60,307 bases of DNA from Planctomycetota bacterium (GTDB lineage: Bacteria > Planctomycetota > Phycisphaerae > WQYP01): NCBI GenBank assembly GCA_021851715.1, contig JAJZCR010000016.1, positions 1 through 60,307 on the forward strand, given 5' to 3'. Numbering within the stretch: position 1 is the stretch's first letter; the number at the start of each line of letters is the position of its first letter. Positions 35,762 through 44,838 of this stretch are shown one piece after another. The notes below the pieces were generated by a model that searched no databases, was not told where the DNA came from, and worked only from the letters and a program-made list of their open reading frames with translations. The position numbers and the translations under genes are program-made.

Positions 35762-36880
35762 ATGTTCAAGCGAATTGGGTTCCTATTGGTTGTAAGCGTT
35801 TTTGTGCTTGGGCCACTGGGGGCAAGGTGTTCGCGGGCGGCGAGCGCCGAGAATTTCCACGTGGTCGGGCCGTTTACCGCGGGGAATCTTGCGGTCTACC
35901 TGATTCGCGGGCCGAAAGTGCCGGGCGGTCAGCACTACCTGACTTTGGACGAAGCCCTGGCGCAGAAAAAGGTGATCGTCCGCGAAACGCAGGAGGTGAA
36001 CAACCTGACGGTGGAGAATATCTCGAATAAGCCGGTTTTTCTGCAGGCGGGGCAGATCGTCAAGGGCGGCAAACAGGATCGCACGCTCTCGCGGGACATG
36101 ATTCTCTCGCCGCACAGCGGCAGGGTGCCGCTGCCTGTCAACTGTGTGGAGCAGGGGCGATGGTCGCAGCGCGGACATTCACCCGAGGCAACATTTGGCA
36201 GCGCGCCGACCATTCTGGCCGGTAAACGGGCGATGGCGGCAAACCTCGCAGGCAACCAGGAAGGGGTCTGGCACGCGGTTCGCAAGGCGCAGTCGCGGCT
36301 GGAGCAAGTGGTACCGGGATCGCGAGCCGGGATCAGCGCCGAGTCCCCCACCAGCATGGAACTGACTGAACAAAACCAGGCTGTTGCACGCAGCGCTGAT
36401 GTTTATGTGAAGAAGCTGGCCAAAAACCCCAACATCCGCGGCATTGCCATCGGGTTCGTCTACGCCATCAACGGCCGATTGAATAGCGGTGACGCCTACG
36501 GTTCCAGCGCCCTGTTTGCAAAAATGTATCCCCACCTGTTGTATGCCGCGGCCATTGACGCCCTGTCGCATCGCCCGGTCCATGCATCAAAATATTCTCT
36601 TCCCAAGGCGGCGGTGGTTCAGGCGATGCTCAAGGCGGTGGATCGGGCCAAGGGCTATCTATTGACCCGCGGGCAGCCGAGAGCGATCAGCGCGACGGCC
36701 ATGGTCCAAGAGATTAATCGGAAGACGGCGATCCCCGCCATTGCGCCTCCATTAAAGCCCGTCATCCGCGGCGATCGCGCGATCGTTGTGCGAAAAAAAA
36801 CCAAGGCTATGGTAATGTACCAGACGCGGGACGTGCAGAGCCACGCCGCCTTCGTACACCGTGCGTATTTGACGAAATGA
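35762..36880 (+). CDS. Exported ARPP-1-domain protein
   Basis: 372 residues with an N-terminal signal sequence (positively charged start, hydrophobic core IGFLLVVSVFVLGPLGA, cleavage near residues 25-28). The body carries the ARPP-1 pattern: NLAVYLIRGPKV, YLTLDEALAQKKVIVRET, VNNLTVENISNKPVFLQAGQIVKGGKQDRTLSRDMIL, and VPLPVNCVEQGRWSQRG. The family was defined as linked to ADP-ribosylation and phosphatase genes; its activity is not known. No such partner is adjacent here. ATG 35762 has AAGGAG seven bases upstream, the best ribosome site in the area. Confidence 0.75.
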   Translation: MFKRIGFLLVVSVFVLGPLGARCSRAASAENFHVVGPFTAGNLAVYLIRGPKVPGGQHYLTLDEALAQKKVIVRETQEVNNLTVENISNKPVFLQAGQIVKGGKQDRTLSRDMILSPHSGRVPLPVNCVEQGRWSQRGHSPEATFGSAPTILAGKRAMAANLAGNQEGVWHAVRKAQSRLEQVVPGSRAGISAESPTSMELTEQNQAVARSADVYVKKLAKNPNIRGIAIGFVYAINGRLNSGDAYGSSALFAKMYPHLLYAAAIDALSHRPVHASKYSLPKAAVVQAMLKAVDRAKGYLLTRGQPRAISATAMVQEINRKTAIPAIAPPLKPVIRGDRAIVVRKKTKAMVMYQTRDVQSHAAFVHRAYLTK

Positions 36881-37298
36881 GCTGACCGCTGAATGGCCGC
36901 CAGAATAAAACTTCAATGGAGGATTTCCGAATAGATCGGGGTATCTTTTCCTGAAGTTGGCCAGGTGACAACCGCGTCGGAGCCGAAGTGGCATTACGGG
37001 TCGGCTCTTACAGCAACGCTCGACACCAGGCCAAGATAAGGATGGACCTGTTATAGCGATTGCCAAAAATAAACTGCGGAACAGACACTTGCGCGATTGC
37101 CAAAAAATATGTTTTGCTGAGTGCATGGCAAGGAAGCCTGCACAACCCAATGGAGAGAATTGCTCGCGGGCCGAGTTGGAGACCGCCGCAGCCTCAACAG
37201 ATCAGTGTCACGGCTGGGGGACCCAGCCGGCTACAAAGTGTGCGTGGCGGTACGTGTAGCCGTAGCCGGCGATGTCCTCATCGCCGCGGCAGGGCGGA
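36881..37298. other. Intergenic stretch containing a dispersed repeat
   Basis: About 420 bases between the ARPP-1-like and the convergent radical SAM genes. No coding frame is convincing. Its right part (37201-37296) is a copy of the paired-hairpin repeat; the left part, 36881-37200, shows nothing recognisable. Confidence 0.5.
37201..37296 (-). repeat. Dispersed hairpin repeat, rearranged copy (copy b)
   Basis: In minus orientation the segment 37233-37201 reads GTAGCCGGCTGGGTCCCCCA and then GCCGTGACACTGAT, matching the left arm of copy c. It is followed at 37256-37296 by GTAGCCGTAGCCGGC and the second hairpin GGCGATG-TCCT-CATCGCC. The two pieces are separated by about 22 unrelated bases, so the copy is rearranged. 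Confidence 0.7.
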
Positions 37299-38366
37299 TT
37301 ATCCAAACAAACTCAACTGCTGCGGGCCGGGCCGGCGAAAGGCCGCCGTGGATATCGCCGGAGCATGCGTATTTAAACCCGCACGCCGGGCGCAAAGCTC
37401 AAAAAGCTTTTCAAGCTGGTCGGCAAAAATTCCTTCGCCGTGCATGCGCGTGGCAAAATTGGAATCATTGAGTTTTCCGCCGCGCATCGCCCGGATGCGG
37501 TTCAATATTTTATCCGCGCGCCGGGGCATGTGCGTGTGCAGCCAGGTTTGAAATAAATCTTTCACGGTATACGGCAGCCGGACGGGCGTATAGCCGGCAA
37601 AGGTCGCTCCGGCTGCGGCGGCGGCTTTCAGGATGTCGGGCATCTGTTCATCGGTCAGACCCGGAATCACCGGCGCTACCAGCACTCCCACCGGCACGCC
37701 GGCAGTGTGCAGGGCCCGTATCGCCGCCAACCGGCGCTGCGGCGAACTGGTGCGCGGTTCCATGATGGCGGTGAGCTGGGGCTGCAGGGTGGTGACGGAA
37801 ATAAAAACCATCACCGCCTGAAAACGCGCCAATTCCACCAGCACATCAATATCACGGGTCACCAGATGATTTTTGGTGATGATGGAAACGGGGTTCCGGA
37901 ATTCCGCCAGCACTTCCAGGCATCCGCGGGTAATGCGCAAGGTTCGCTCCACGGGCTGGTAACAATCGGTAACGCTGGCCATGGAAATTAATTCCGGCAC
38001 CCAGCTTTTATGCCGCAATTCCCGCCGCAGCAATTCCGCCGCCCCATATTTGGCCAGGATAACACTTTCAAAATCCAGCCCCGCCGAATAACCCAGCGTT
38101 TCATGGGTGGGCCGGGCATAACAATAAATACAGCCGTGTTCGCAGCCGCGATAAGGGTTCAAGCTGAACCGGAAGCCGATATCCGGACTGTCATTTTCCG
38201 AAAGGATAGATTTGCTCGCGTCGGCAATGATTTTGGTCTGCGGGGCCGGGGAAAAAGGCTCATCCGCGTCCGGGTCAAACTGGTAGTGCGCCTTCTCGAA
38301 ACGATTGGCGGGGTTGGCGGCGGCACCGCGTCCATGAATGGGAAGGGGAACGTCCAGCATCCCCAT
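37299..38366 (-). CDS. Radical SAM protein, PA0069 type
   Basis: 355 residues. The [4Fe-4S] motif is CEHGCIYCYARPTHE (CxxxCxxC), preceded by RFSLNPYRGC, the diagnostic lead-in of the SplB-like PA0069 group. The barrel continues with VTDCYQPVERTLRITRGCLEVL, SIITKNHLVTRDIDVL, VTTLQPQLTAIMEPRTSSPQRRL and PVIPGLTDEQMPDIL. Members are often annotated as Rv2578c-family; the substrate is unknown. The C-terminal end (LSLFG) is typical. ATG 38366 is divergent from a sensor kinase gene starting 103 bases away. Confidence 0.9.
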   Translation of the reverse strand: MGMLDVPLPIHGRGAAANPANRFEKAHYQFDPDADEPFSPAPQTKIIADASKSILSENDSPDIGFRFSLNPYRGCEHGCIYCYARPTHETLGYSAGLDFESVILAKYGAAELLRRELRHKSWVPELISMASVTDCYQPVERTLRITRGCLEVLAEFRNPVSIITKNHLVTRDIDVLVELARFQAVMVFISVTTLQPQLTAIMEPRTSSPQRRLAAIRALHTAGVPVGVLVAPVIPGLTDEQMPDILKAAAAAGATFAGYTPVRLPYTVKDLFQTWLHTHMPRRADKILNRIRAMRGGKLNDSNFATRMHGEGIFADQLEKLFELCARRAGLNTHAPAISTAAFRRPGPQQLSLFG

Positions 38367-38469
38367 ATCATAACCGCGGGCGAAATGGACCCAAAGAAAT
38401 GTCCGGTCGCGGCCGGCCTGGCAGCCGCGTTGGATGTTGTCTTGGCCCGGTATCGTTTATCCTTATGGC

Positions 38470-39981
38470 ATGGTTGAGAATGAAAAACCACTCTCCCGCA
38501 CCCGCCGCTGGATTGTCCTGATCCTGCTGGCCTGGATTTTCGGTTCGCTGAGCATATCCTGGGGTATCATCCACAGCGTTTATGAACGGGATCAAATCAG
38601 CCGTTTGAAACTGGTCGGAAGGGATCTGCGCGGCGATGTGCTTTCGTGGCCGGCACCGTATCGCGATATTTTCCACAGCTATCTGACCTGGGCCCAGTCG
38701 GCGATGCCGCTGGTATACCGGCAGCAGCGCGATTTCAGCCACCTGGCATACCTGCTGGTCTGGAAGACCAGCGGCGAAGTGGTACTGCTGGCCCGGGCCA
38801 AACCGGGGCAGCCGATGATCCTGGACACGCAGATGATCGACCGTTCCCTGGATCCTGCGGTTTGGCCGTCGCCCCTGAATGAGGGACTGGTGCACATCCG
38901 GCGCGTCAGCAAACTTCCGTGGGCGGTCGACCACGGCGGCTGGATGAATGTGACGGTTCCCCTGGCCTGGAATGCCGCCAGCTCGGGTTATTTGAGTTTT
39001 GGCTTTCGGGATTTTAATCCCTGGGCGGCTTTTTGGGCTGCCCAGCGGCCGGCTTTGCTGGAGGCCATCGGTGCCACCCTGCTGGGCAGCCTTCTCATGG
39101 TCCTGCTGAGCTGGTGGGTGATGCACCGGCTGGAGCAGGCGAGCCGGCGCTATGCCCAGACGGCGCTCGCCCGCACCAGTCTGCTCAGCGAGCGCGGCAT
39201 GCTGGCTTCCGTGCTGGCCCATGAGGTGCGATCTCCGTTGACGGCCTTGGGCTTCAACCTGCATTTTTTACGCAGCCTGGTGACGGCGGCTCTACCCGAT
39301 CCGACCCGGCAACTGGATCTGATCCAGGTGTGCGAGCGGGAAATCCGCCGGCTGGATCTGATGCTGGATGATTTTCTCACGCGTACGCAGGTCATCGGAT
39401 CGCCGCAGGAAACGGCGCTGAACACCCTGGTCAACGAGGCCCTGGATTTTCTGGCCTCCTCGCTGGAAAAGCAGTCGATCCGGACCATTCGCTACTTAAG
39501 CCCGGCGGATCCGCGGGTGTACATCAACGCCGATGAACTGCGCCAGGTGCTGCTGAACCTTTGCGCCAATGCCCAGGATGCCATGCCGCACGGCGGCACG
39601 CTGGTGGTTTCAATTGTCAATGAAGTTGATTCGGCGGTGTTGCTGGTACGTGACAGCGGCGTTGGCATTGCGCCGGAGGTGCAGGCCCGGCTTTTTGAAC
39701 CGTTTTTCAGCACCAAGCCCCGCGGCAGCGGGTTGGGGCTGGCCCTGGTGCGGCGCGTGATCAGCGGAGCGGGCGGAAAAATATTCTGCCAGAGCGAGCC
39801 GGGCAAGGGAACTACGTTCCGTATTGTGCTGCCGCGTGTGGGCGGCGGAAGCAGTCCGGCCAGCACCGGCGGCGCTGCCACGATCGCCCTGGAGCAGGCT
39901 ACAATTGGAATGGGTTTGGAGGAACCGGCGGAAAATCAGCCGCTGGAACCGCCGCCGCCGGAACAGGGGCCGGCGAAGTAG
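38470..39981 (+). CDS. Membrane sensor histidine kinase, NtrB-like
   Basis: 503 residues. Two membrane helices (about 14-36 and 195-218) enclose an extracytoplasmic sensor of about 160 residues with no recognised domain. The cytoplasmic part has the phosphoaccepting H-box LAHEVRSPLTALGFNL (His251), N-box NLCANAQDAMP, G1 VRDSGVGIAPE, F-box FEPFFSTK and G2 GSGLGLALV. A Pro/Gly-rich tail of about 45 residues ends it. It lies 37 bases before a sigma-54-dependent response regulator, its evident partner. The ATG at 38470 is taken because the upstream frame has no good initiation site. Confidence 0.9.
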   Translation: MVENEKPLSRTRRWIVLILLAWIFGSLSISWGIIHSVYERDQISRLKLVGRDLRGDVLSWPAPYRDIFHSYLTWAQSAMPLVYRQQRDFSHLAYLLVWKTSGEVVLLARAKPGQPMILDTQMIDRSLDPAVWPSPLNEGLVHIRRVSKLPWAVDHGGWMNVTVPLAWNAASSGYLSFGFRDFNPWAAFWAAQRPALLEAIGATLLGSLLMVLLSWWVMHRLEQASRRYAQTALARTSLLSERGMLASVLAHEVRSPLTALGFNLHFLRSLVTAALPDPTRQLDLIQVCEREIRRLDLMLDDFLTRTQVIGSPQETALNTLVNEALDFLASSLEKQSIRTIRYLSPADPRVYINADELRQVLLNLCANAQDAMPHGGTLVVSIVNEVDSAVLLVRDSGVGIAPEVQARLFEPFFSTKPRGSGLGLALVRRVISGAGGKIFCQSEPGKGTTFRIVLPRVGGGSSPASTGGAATIALEQATIGMGLEEPAENQPLEPPPPEQGPAK

Positions 39982-40018
39982 TCGATCAGCCGTCGGGATA
40001 ACCTCGGAGAATTTGGAA

Positions 40019-41365
40019 ATGAAACCGCATCGCGGAACAATTGTACTGGCGGAAGATGACGTGAGTGTGCTTTCGGCGCTGGCCCTGGTGCTGGAAGAGG
40101 CGGGCTATCGGGTGCTCAAAGCGGCGTCCGGCCGCGATGCGCTGCTGATGCTTTCCGAGCGGGTGCAACTGCTGATAACGGATTTGTGGATGCCTAACAT
40201 GGACGGCCTGGCGCTGCTGGAAGAGGCCCGCCGGAGCTTTCCGCAACTGGAAGTGGTGATGATTACCGGCAATGCCACGGTGGCCTCGGCCGTGCAGGCG
40301 ATGAAGGCCGGGGCGTTTGATTATCTCACCAAGCCGTTTACCCCGCCGGATCTGCTGGACGTGGCCGAGCGGGCCATAGAACACGGCCGCCTGTACCGCG
40401 ATATCAGCCAGTGGAGCGGTGAAGAGCATGCCGCCGAGAACATTGAAAATCTGATCGGCAAGTCCGCCGCCATGCAGGAAATATCACGTACCATTCGCCG
40501 CGTGGCACCGTTCAAAAGCACGGTGCTGGTGGATGGCCAGAGCGGCACGGGCAAGGAAATGGTGGTGCGGGCGATTCACCAGCTTTCGCCGCGCCGGGAC
40601 AAGCCGTTTGTGGCCATCAACTGCGCCGCAGTGCCGGGATCGCTGATGGAAAGCGAACTGTTTGGCCATGAACGCGGAGCGTTTACCGGGGCCGATTTCC
40701 GCACCACTGGATATTTTGAAGCGGCCAGCGGCGGAAGCCTGTTTATCGACGAAGTGGCGGAAATGGAGCCGCCCGTGCAGGCCAAACTGCTGCGCGTGCT
40801 GGAAACCGGCCTGGTGACGCCGGTGGGATCAACTCGGGAAAAGACCGTGGATGTGCGGGTGCTGGCCGCCACCAATTCCGATCTGGAGGCGGCGGTGGAA
40901 AACAAGCGTTTCCGGGCGGATCTATTTTACCGCCTTAACGTGGTGCGTATTCATCTGCCGCCGCTGCGCCAGCGCCGCGAGGATATTCCCCTCCTGGTGG
41001 GCATTTTACTCCAGCGCCTGTGCGGGGAAAATGGCCTGCCGATGCCGCGGATAGAGCCTGATTTAATCAGCGCTCTGCAAAGCTATTCCTGGCCGGGCAA
41101 TGTGCGCGAACTGCGCAACGTGCTGGAAAATCTGCTGATCGTGGGCACCCGCGAAGTGCTCAGTGCGGTGGATCTGCCTAAAAACATCCGGGCTCCGGCG
41201 GAGCCGGAATTGCCGCCGGCGGGCCTGGCTTTGGATCTCGCCGAGCGCCAGGCGATCGAACAATATCTGCGGCAGTATCAAGGTGACCGGAGGCAGGTGG
41301 CTACGGCGCTGCGCATCAGTAAGCGCACGCTGTATCGCAAGATGGCCCGCTACGGGCTAAGCTGA
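40019..41365 (+). CDS. Sigma-54-dependent response regulator, NtrC family
   Basis: 448 residues in the order receiver, AAA+, Fis-type helix-turn-helix. The phosphorylated aspartate is in LLITDLWMPNMDG (D55), the conserved Thr and Lys in MITGNAT and YLTKPF (K105). The ATPase domain has Walker A GQSGTGKE, the sigma-54 contact loop GAFTGA, Walker B GGSLFIDEVAEM, and the R-finger region RFRADLFYRLNVVRIHLPPLRQR. The C-terminal DNA-binding helix pair is RRQVATALRISKRTLYRKMARYG. It activates sigma-54 promoters after phosphorylation by the upstream kinase. Targets are not visible in the window. Confidence 0.95.
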   Translation: MKPHRGTIVLAEDDVSVLSALALVLEEAGYRVLKAASGRDALLMLSERVQLLITDLWMPNMDGLALLEEARRSFPQLEVVMITGNATVASAVQAMKAGAFDYLTKPFTPPDLLDVAERAIEHGRLYRDISQWSGEEHAAENIENLIGKSAAMQEISRTIRRVAPFKSTVLVDGQSGTGKEMVVRAIHQLSPRRDKPFVAINCAAVPGSLMESELFGHERGAFTGADFRTTGYFEAASGGSLFIDEVAEMEPPVQAKLLRVLETGLVTPVGSTREKTVDVRVLAATNSDLEAAVENKRFRADLFYRLNVVRIHLPPLRQRREDIPLLVGILLQRLCGENGLPMPRIEPDLISALQSYSWPGNVRELRNVLENLLIVGTREVLSAVDLPKNIRAPAEPELPPAGLALDLAERQAIEQYLRQYQGDRRQVATALRISKRTLYRKMARYGLS

Positions 41366-41417
41366 CGGTTCTGCCACGGCCCGGCCGCACGCGGGGCATT
41401 GCGCAAAGCCAGAAAAG

Positions 41418-42404
41418 CTACAATTTTAGTTTCTGACGATAAAATTCGATGGTTCTCCGCAGGCCTTCGCGGCGGGGAATGGTGGGGGACCAATGCAGTT
41501 TTTCTTTGGCCAGAGTGATGTCCGGGCAGCGCTGGCGAGGGTCGTCCGGCGGCAGGGGCGTGTGGATGATGGTACTTTTGGAATTGCATAATTCGCGGAT
41601 TTCCTGGGCCAGTTCCAGCATGGTGGTTTCTTCCGGATTGCCGATATTGACGGGCAGATGATACCCCTGGGATTCCATCAGCAGCAGAAACCCGCGGATT
41701 TCATCTTCCACATAGCAGAGCGAACGCGTCTGCCGGCCGTCGCCCTGGACGGTCAGCGGCTGATTTGTCAGGCTTTCTTTGATAAACGCCACCACGACCC
41801 GTCCATCGTCCAGGGCCAGACGCGGACCATACGTATTGAAAATGCGGACCAGGCGCGTATCCACCCCGCGCTCGCGGTGATAGGCCATGGCCGCGGCTTC
41901 CATGAATCTTTTGCTTTCATCATACATGCTGCGCATGCCCACGGGGTTTACATGTCCCCAGTAGGTTTCCCGTTGCGGGTGTTCCAGCGGATCGCCGTAA
42001 CATTCGCTGGTGGAGGCCATGAAAATTCTGGCCCTGGTTTTTTCGGCCAGTTCCAGAAGATCAATGGTGGCCAGAGAATTTATTTTCAGGGTGGTTACCT
42101 GGTGACGCACGTAGCCGACGGGGCTGGCGGGGCTGGCCAGATGATAAATACGGGTGAACGGCTGCCGGGTGACAGCGGCCGGCAGGCCCATGGTCAAATC
42201 ATGCTGGATCATCCGGAATCGCGGGTGGTCGTGCACATGAGCGAGGTTGTCGCGTGAGCCGGTAATGAAAGAATCCACCCCGGTAACATCGTAGCCGAGT
42301 TCCAGCAGGGCATCGGTAAGGTGGGATCCCAGGAATCCGGCGGCTCCGGTGACTAAAACAGGTCCCGGCTGACATTTGAAACTTGGCGGCAGATTCAGCG
42401 GCAT
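41418..42404 (-). CDS. UDP-glucuronate decarboxylase-like SDR
   Basis: Converts UDP-glucuronate to UDP-xylose, a surface-polysaccharide precursor. The NAD motif is VTGAAGFLGSHL. HLASPASPVGY and STSECYGDPLEHPQ are hallmark blocks, and the catalytic Tyr-x3-Lys is in RSMYDESKRFME. RIFNTYGPR and GRQTRSLCYVEDEIRG complete the extended SDR pattern of UXS enzymes. 328 residues, without the N-terminal membrane anchor of eukaryotic forms. Convergent with the response regulator gene, 52 bases between stops. Confidence 0.92.
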   Translation of the reverse strand: MPLNLPPSFKCQPGPVLVTGAAGFLGSHLTDALLELGYDVTGVDSFITGSRDNLAHVHDHPRFRMIQHDLTMGLPAAVTRQPFTRIYHLASPASPVGYVRHQVTTLKINSLATIDLLELAEKTRARIFMASTSECYGDPLEHPQRETYWGHVNPVGMRSMYDESKRFMEAAAMAYHRERGVDTRLVRIFNTYGPRLALDDGRVVVAFIKESLTNQPLTVQGDGRQTRSLCYVEDEIRGFLLLMESQGYHLPVNIGNPEETTMLELAQEIRELCNSKSTIIHTPLPPDDPRQRCPDITLAKEKLHWSPTIPRREGLRRTIEFYRQKLKL

Positions 42405-42627
42405 ACAACCTTCACTTTCCGTGTAAAAAAGCAGCGGCGATTTTTAAGCTGGCGGCGCGCCCGGGGCCACCGCCGGTGCCCCGCTATTGCCGGCGGCACA
42501 CTATATTATCCGCCCGGATAAAATCGGGTAAGTGTGCCGTCCGGGTTTAATGATGCCGGGGTGTTCAGGCGGGGGCCGCGGTGATGCCGGCGGGCCGGGC
42601 AGGCCGTAGGCAGGCCCATGCAAAGGG

Positions 42628-43350
42628 TCAGGGCCGACTGGCTCCAAAAGCGGCAAACGGGCCGTTTTTGTGGAGAATGTCGGCATTGACAAAGCCCACC
42701 TCGGACAAAAGATTGACCTGCCAGAGCAGGGGTTTGGGGGTGTCTTCCGCCTGCACGTAGGCAAAGACCAGGTCGCGGTATTGCTGCCCGGCTTCGCCGC
42801 CGCCCTGGAGCTGCACCAGGTGTTCACCAAAACGCTGCTGCATGAGCGCGTCCATGGCCGGGGTTGACTGTTGAAGATAATCAAATATCCAAAACGAGCC
42901 GCCGGGGCGCAGCCATGTGAACACCGCGGAAAATACCTGCCGCCACTGTTCATCCGTGCGCAGATGATGCAGCACGGCGGCAGCCAGCACGATATCGAAA
43001 CTTCCGGGGGCGAAGCCCGCGTCGCGGACATCGGCTTGAATGGTTTCAACGCGGCCGCTGGTGGCGGCGGCCACGCGCTGCCGGGCTTTGTCCAGCATGG
43101 GCTGGCTCAGGTCCAGCAGCGTACAGTTTAAGTTGGGAATGTGTTGGAGCATCTTCAGGGTGTAATTGCCGGCCCCGCAGCCGATGTCCAGCAGGTGCCG
43201 AGCCTGCGGCGTTATCGCGGCGGCGGCGGAGGTTACCAGGGTCATGCACAGCGGTGCATCCATGGTGGCGGATTGGCCGGTTTCCAGATTGCTGAAACGC
43301 TCGACTTCGTTATCAAAGCGTTTTCTGATCTCTTCCACGGTGGATTTCAT
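42628..43350 (-). CDS. Class I SAM-dependent methyltransferase
   Basis: 240 residues. SAM-binding motif I is LLDIGCGAGNYTLKML, motif II LLDLSQPMLDKARQR, and the later LAAAVLHHLRTDEQW and FTWLRPGGSFWIFDYL are typical of small-molecule methyltransferases. Substrate unknown. ATG 43350 has GGAG eight bases upstream. A copy of the hairpin repeat lies directly upstream (43452-43613), separating it from the divergent XRE-S24 gene. Confidence 0.85.
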   Translation of the reverse strand: MKSTVEEIRKRFDNEVERFSNLETGQSATMDAPLCMTLVTSAAAAITPQARHLLDIGCGAGNYTLKMLQHIPNLNCTLLDLSQPMLDKARQRVAAATSGRVETIQADVRDAGFAPGSFDIVLAAAVLHHLRTDEQWRQVFSAVFTWLRPGGSFWIFDYLQQSTPAMDALMQQRFGEHLVQLQGGGEAGQQYRDLVFAYVQAEDTPKPLLWQVNLLSEVGFVNADILHKNGPFAAFGASRP

Positions 43351-43451
43351 GGGGTGGCTCCTTGCAAAAGCGGTGGCGAGTGTAAGGCAAAGAAATGACC
43401 GCGGCAACGGGGGGGAATACGATGTGTCCGTGGTGCAGGCCAAAGTTCGTT

Positions 43452-43613
43452 GTAGCCGGCTGGGTCCCTCCAGCCGCGGCACTGATTCTGTTGAGGCCGC
43501 GGCGATGAGGACATCGCCGCGGCCCAGACTGATCAATGCCACGACGGGTGCAGCGACGGTTTGCTTACTGCGGCCCATGTCGACACTGGCCTCGGCGGGA
43601 GGGACCCCGCCGG
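43452..43613 (+). repeat. Dispersed hairpin repeat, full-length copy (copy c)
   Basis: About 162 bases. Left arm GTAGCCGGCTGGGTCCCTCC folding as GGCTGG/CCAGCC, then ACTGATTCTGTT, a second hairpin GGCGATG-AGGA-CATCGCC, CCAGACTGATCAATGCC, and near the right end an inverted arm GGCGGG/CCCGCC. About 68 bases are nearly identical to copy d at 46339-46407 in opposite orientation, and about 29 of 30 bases at 43511-43540 recur at 47909-47938. Confidence 0.8.
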
Positions 43614-43661
43614 AGAATGCGGGGTGTCTGCGGCTTGGAAAAACGGTCTTCCATCACTCAT

Positions 43662-43711
43662 TTGACAAATTCCTCCACATGTTGTATGTTTGTTTGAAAA
43701 CAATCATACAA
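43662..43711 (+). promoter_or_regulatory. Promoter with overlapping 30-base operator of the XRE-S24 gene
   Basis: TTGACA at 43662-43667 and TATGTT at 43685-43690 are 17 bases apart. A near-perfect palindrome of 30 bases (43682-43711) covers the -10: outer arms TTGTATG and CATACAA, inner arms TTGTTT and AAACAA; 26 of the 30 bases are symmetric. A regulator bound there would block RNA polymerase. The gene it drives encodes a self-cleaving HTH repressor, so autorepression is the natural reading. A ribosome site AAAGGAG follows directly. Confidence 0.8.
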
Positions 43712-43724
43712 AAGGAGATTGGTC

Positions 43725-44807
43725 ATGGATATCCCGCTGAATTTGGCCGACTTTGGCCAGGCCTTGCGACAACGCCGCAACCAACTCGGCCTTACCCTGG
43801 ATGCACTGGCTCAAACCACCGGCATCAGCAAGCCATATTTATCCAACATTGAAACCGGGCGGATAGCCGGACCTCCGTCAGCGGAAAAACTAACCAGCAT
43901 GGCCGCAGCGCTGCAACTCGATGGTGCTAGACTCCTGGAGCAGGCGGATTGGCTGCGGATGCCGGCTTCCATCCGCCAGTTATTGCCCGCCGAACCGCCA
44001 CGCCGGGCGGATGGATCAATCAACCTGGATGCCATCCTGCATGCGCTTGGCCCGGGCACTGCGCAAAGCCTCGCTGCGGCGACGACCGAGAAACCGCCGA
44101 TCCAGCGGCCAATCGCTGCGGCGGATCTGCAGGCGGTGTCGCTGGCCCAGATTCCACTGATTAACCGTGTGGCCGCCGGCAAGGCCAGTGAATACACCGA
44201 TCTGGATTATCCGGTGGGCGTGGCGGACGCATACGTATCCGCACCGGCCGCGACGCCCGATTCCCTCACCGCCGCCAAAACCCCTGCCGGCCCGCAAGGG
44301 CCGGCCGATTCCGACATGTTTGCCTTGAGAATCACCGGCGATTCCATGGAACCGTTGTACCAGCATGGTGATATCGTGGTGTTTTCCGCCCGCGAAACGC
44401 CCTGTGACGGCGACGATTGCCTGGTGCGGCTGGATGCGGTGGAAAATTTTTCCACCACGTTCAAACGGGTGCACTTTGCCCAGGATGCGACCTCCGGAAC
44501 TGCCGAGCAGGTACGGTTGGTTCCGTTAAATCCCGCCCATGCCACGCGCAGCGTTGCCCGCGAAAGCATTACTGGCATGTATCCGGCGGTGTGGCGCGTC
44601 TCACCGGCTCCGCGGGCCAAAGACGGCGTCGGCGGAAAACGCCGCTCCCAACGCCAAGCCCCGATGAAACCCCGGGCCGAGCGTTCCGCCGGTCCTGCAC
44701 TTGCGCCATCCCCTGCGCCCGAATCTGCGCCGGCATCTGGCGATTCCGCATCGCCCGTGCCGCCCGACTCCGAAGCCACCAGCAAAGTGGCACTGGAATT
44801 CGATTAA
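43725..44807 (+). CDS. XRE-family repressor with S24 self-cleavage domain
   Basis: 360 residues. N-terminal helix-turn-helix (about 10-68: FGQALRQRRNQLGLTLDALAQTTGISKPYLSNIETGR). S24 domain: cleavage site Ala151-Gly152 in INRVAAGKASEY, Ser207 in RITGDSMEPLYQHGDIVVF and Lys247 in TTFKRVHF, so RecA-type self-cleavage is likely. A disordered Ala/Pro/Ser tail of about 75 residues follows. This resembles phage CI-type and bacterial stress regulators rather than LexA. It is monocistronic, with its own promoter-operator. A nearby second autoprotease repressor (lexA at 34814) suggests separate damage circuits. ATG 43725, AAAGGAG seven bases before. Confidence 0.9.
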   Translation: MDIPLNLADFGQALRQRRNQLGLTLDALAQTTGISKPYLSNIETGRIAGPPSAEKLTSMAAALQLDGARLLEQADWLRMPASIRQLLPAEPPRRADGSINLDAILHALGPGTAQSLAAATTEKPPIQRPIAAADLQAVSLAQIPLINRVAAGKASEYTDLDYPVGVADAYVSAPAATPDSLTAAKTPAGPQGPADSDMFALRITGDSMEPLYQHGDIVVFSARETPCDGDDCLVRLDAVENFSTTFKRVHFAQDATSGTAEQVRLVPLNPAHATRSVARESITGMYPAVWRVSPAPRAKDGVGGKRRSQRQAPMKPRAERSAGPALAPSPAPESAPASGDSASPVPPDSEATSKVALEFD

Positions 44808-44838
44808 GTCATGGGCATGAATAAGGATCGCCGCAGGT

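Noticed and set aside
39824..40018. Arg-rich N-terminal extension of the NtrC-type regulator
   Set aside because: It is out of frame with the end of the histidine kinase gene and unrelated to receiver domains; the ATG at 40019 fits the family.
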